Source: DATEAV01 sp964575425 (GTDB lineage Bacteria > Chloroflexota > Anaerolineae > Anaerolineales > E44-bin32). From it: 59,497 bases of DNA. The position numbers and the translations under genes were made by a program. This document shows positions 58,999-59,497 of the stretch, piece by piece (the stretch's first letter is position 1; the number at the start of each line of letters is the position of its first letter). The stretch is taken from positions 1 through 59,497 of the forward strand of contig CAZNRD010000016.1 of the NCBI GenBank assembly GCA_964575425.1. The letters run 5' to 3'. The notes beneath the pieces are model-generated. The model did no database searches. It had not been told where the DNA came from and was given only the letters and a program-made list of their open reading frames with translations.

Positions 58999-59469
58999 CG
59001 CCCCATCACCCTCGGGGCCGGCAGGTCGGTCGCGCATCCCTCGACCGGTTGCCTGCTCAAACGCCGAGGAAGCAAAGGGTTGTGAGCCATCGCCGCGACT
59101 GCTCGCTTTGAGCCTTTGACCGGCATCTCAGAAGCCTCGCGGCGCTACTCGATCTCACGAAAGGACCTCCCGTGACTGGTAGAGGAGGGGCTGGTTCAGG
59201 GGGCAAGACTCGAGGGCGGTAAGATCCTTGTCAGCAGTCTCGGCGCCTGGAAGGCGCGGGCCTGGGCAATATCCTTGAGCTGGTCCTGGACCCGCCGAAG
59301 ACAGATGGGGGGGGTCGTCGGAAGAGGTCAGCGCAGTGCCGTGTACCCCAACAAGACCCCGGGGCTGCCCCACTCGGGCTTTCAGAGGGCTGTGGGCTGA
59401 CGTGGGGAACACGACACCTATTGATCCTTGCATAAGCAATGATACGCTTCACCATTCCAATCCGGCGCC
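58999..59469. other. Intergenic, no gene recognised
   Basis: About 470 bp without a convincing gene. Short open frames on both strands show no known family and no ribosome site. No repeat, tRNA or RNA motif was recognised. Confidence 0.5.
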
Positions 59470-59497
59470 GTGAAAGAACGCCTCGAAGAGATGCCGT
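59470..59497 (+). CDS. Possible start of a CDS cut by the window edge (UvrC-like N-terminus)
   Basis: A GTG at 59470 opens the frame V-K-E-R-L-E-E-M-P up to the window end. The pattern (L)KERLxxMP resembles the first residues of UvrC, which usually continue with PGVY. Nine residues are too few to decide. Confidence 0.25.

Overview
The window is GC-rich (roughly two thirds G+C by eye), densely coded, and full of 4-bp ATGA/GTGA/TTGA start-stop overlaps. Gene content points to a Chloroflexota bacterium, most likely an uncultured Anaerolineae-type lineage. The pointers are an ORP-like MinD/NifX-family cluster, DUF4388/COG2229-GTPase/V4R genes, a PBP1A with a threonine-proline tail, an EF-G2 and FabI. 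This assignment is inference from gene families; no rRNA is present to test it.

Left part (1-11.7 kb): two tRNA-Ala genes on the minus strand, then a probable single operon (480-5907) headed by an XRE-cupin regulator with a palindromic operator over its promoter. The operon carries two NifX-family (ORP-like) proteins, a ferredoxin, a DUF5320 protein, a zinc-ribbon peptide, a ferritin-like protein, two MinD ATPases with ferredoxin inserts and a MIP18/DUF59 protein; a radical SAM gene follows. Next come a decayed metallo-beta-lactamase remnant, acetyl-CoA synthetase, and a ZomB-like membrane glycosyltransferase of lower GC lying between stretches of decayed or non-coding DNA.

Middle (11.7-41 kb): a coupled operon of M24 peptidase, two paralogous carboxylesterases, MFS transporter and PAP2 phosphatase. 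A minus operon follows with EF-G2, a membrane protein, an MBL hydrolase and DUF6504. Then come thioredoxin/methyltransferase/metalloenzyme genes, flavin reductase/AMMECR1/MFS, and a minus operon combining two ion transporters with PII-like and CBS sensor proteins. The rest of this part holds a GH63-like hydrolase, a MaoC protein, PBP1A, a degenerate DNA-methylase-like protein, a lipoprotein, an M20 peptidase and a membrane-anchored zinc protease.

Right part (41-59.5 kb): a run of sugar epimerase, alkyladenine glycosylase, FabI, a diguanylate cyclase, YjbQ, a LmbE deacetylase, alpha-glucan phosphorylase and duplicated UPF0316 proteins. Then come a three-gene signalling module (DUF4388, MglA-like GTPase, V4R) and a thiamine salvage operon under a TPP riboswitch (thiN-thiB-thiP-thiQ-DUF402). 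A minus operon of small membrane proteins, tRNA-Asn with its promoter and terminator, and a possible uvrC start close the window.

Themes worth attention are the ORP-like operon, the DUF4388/GTPase/V4R module, the sensor-plus-antiporter operon, the riboswitch expression platform with mutually exclusive helices, the DUF402 gene coupled to thiamine uptake, and at least five promoters whose -10 box lies 6-7 nt before the start codon, implying leaderless mRNAs.
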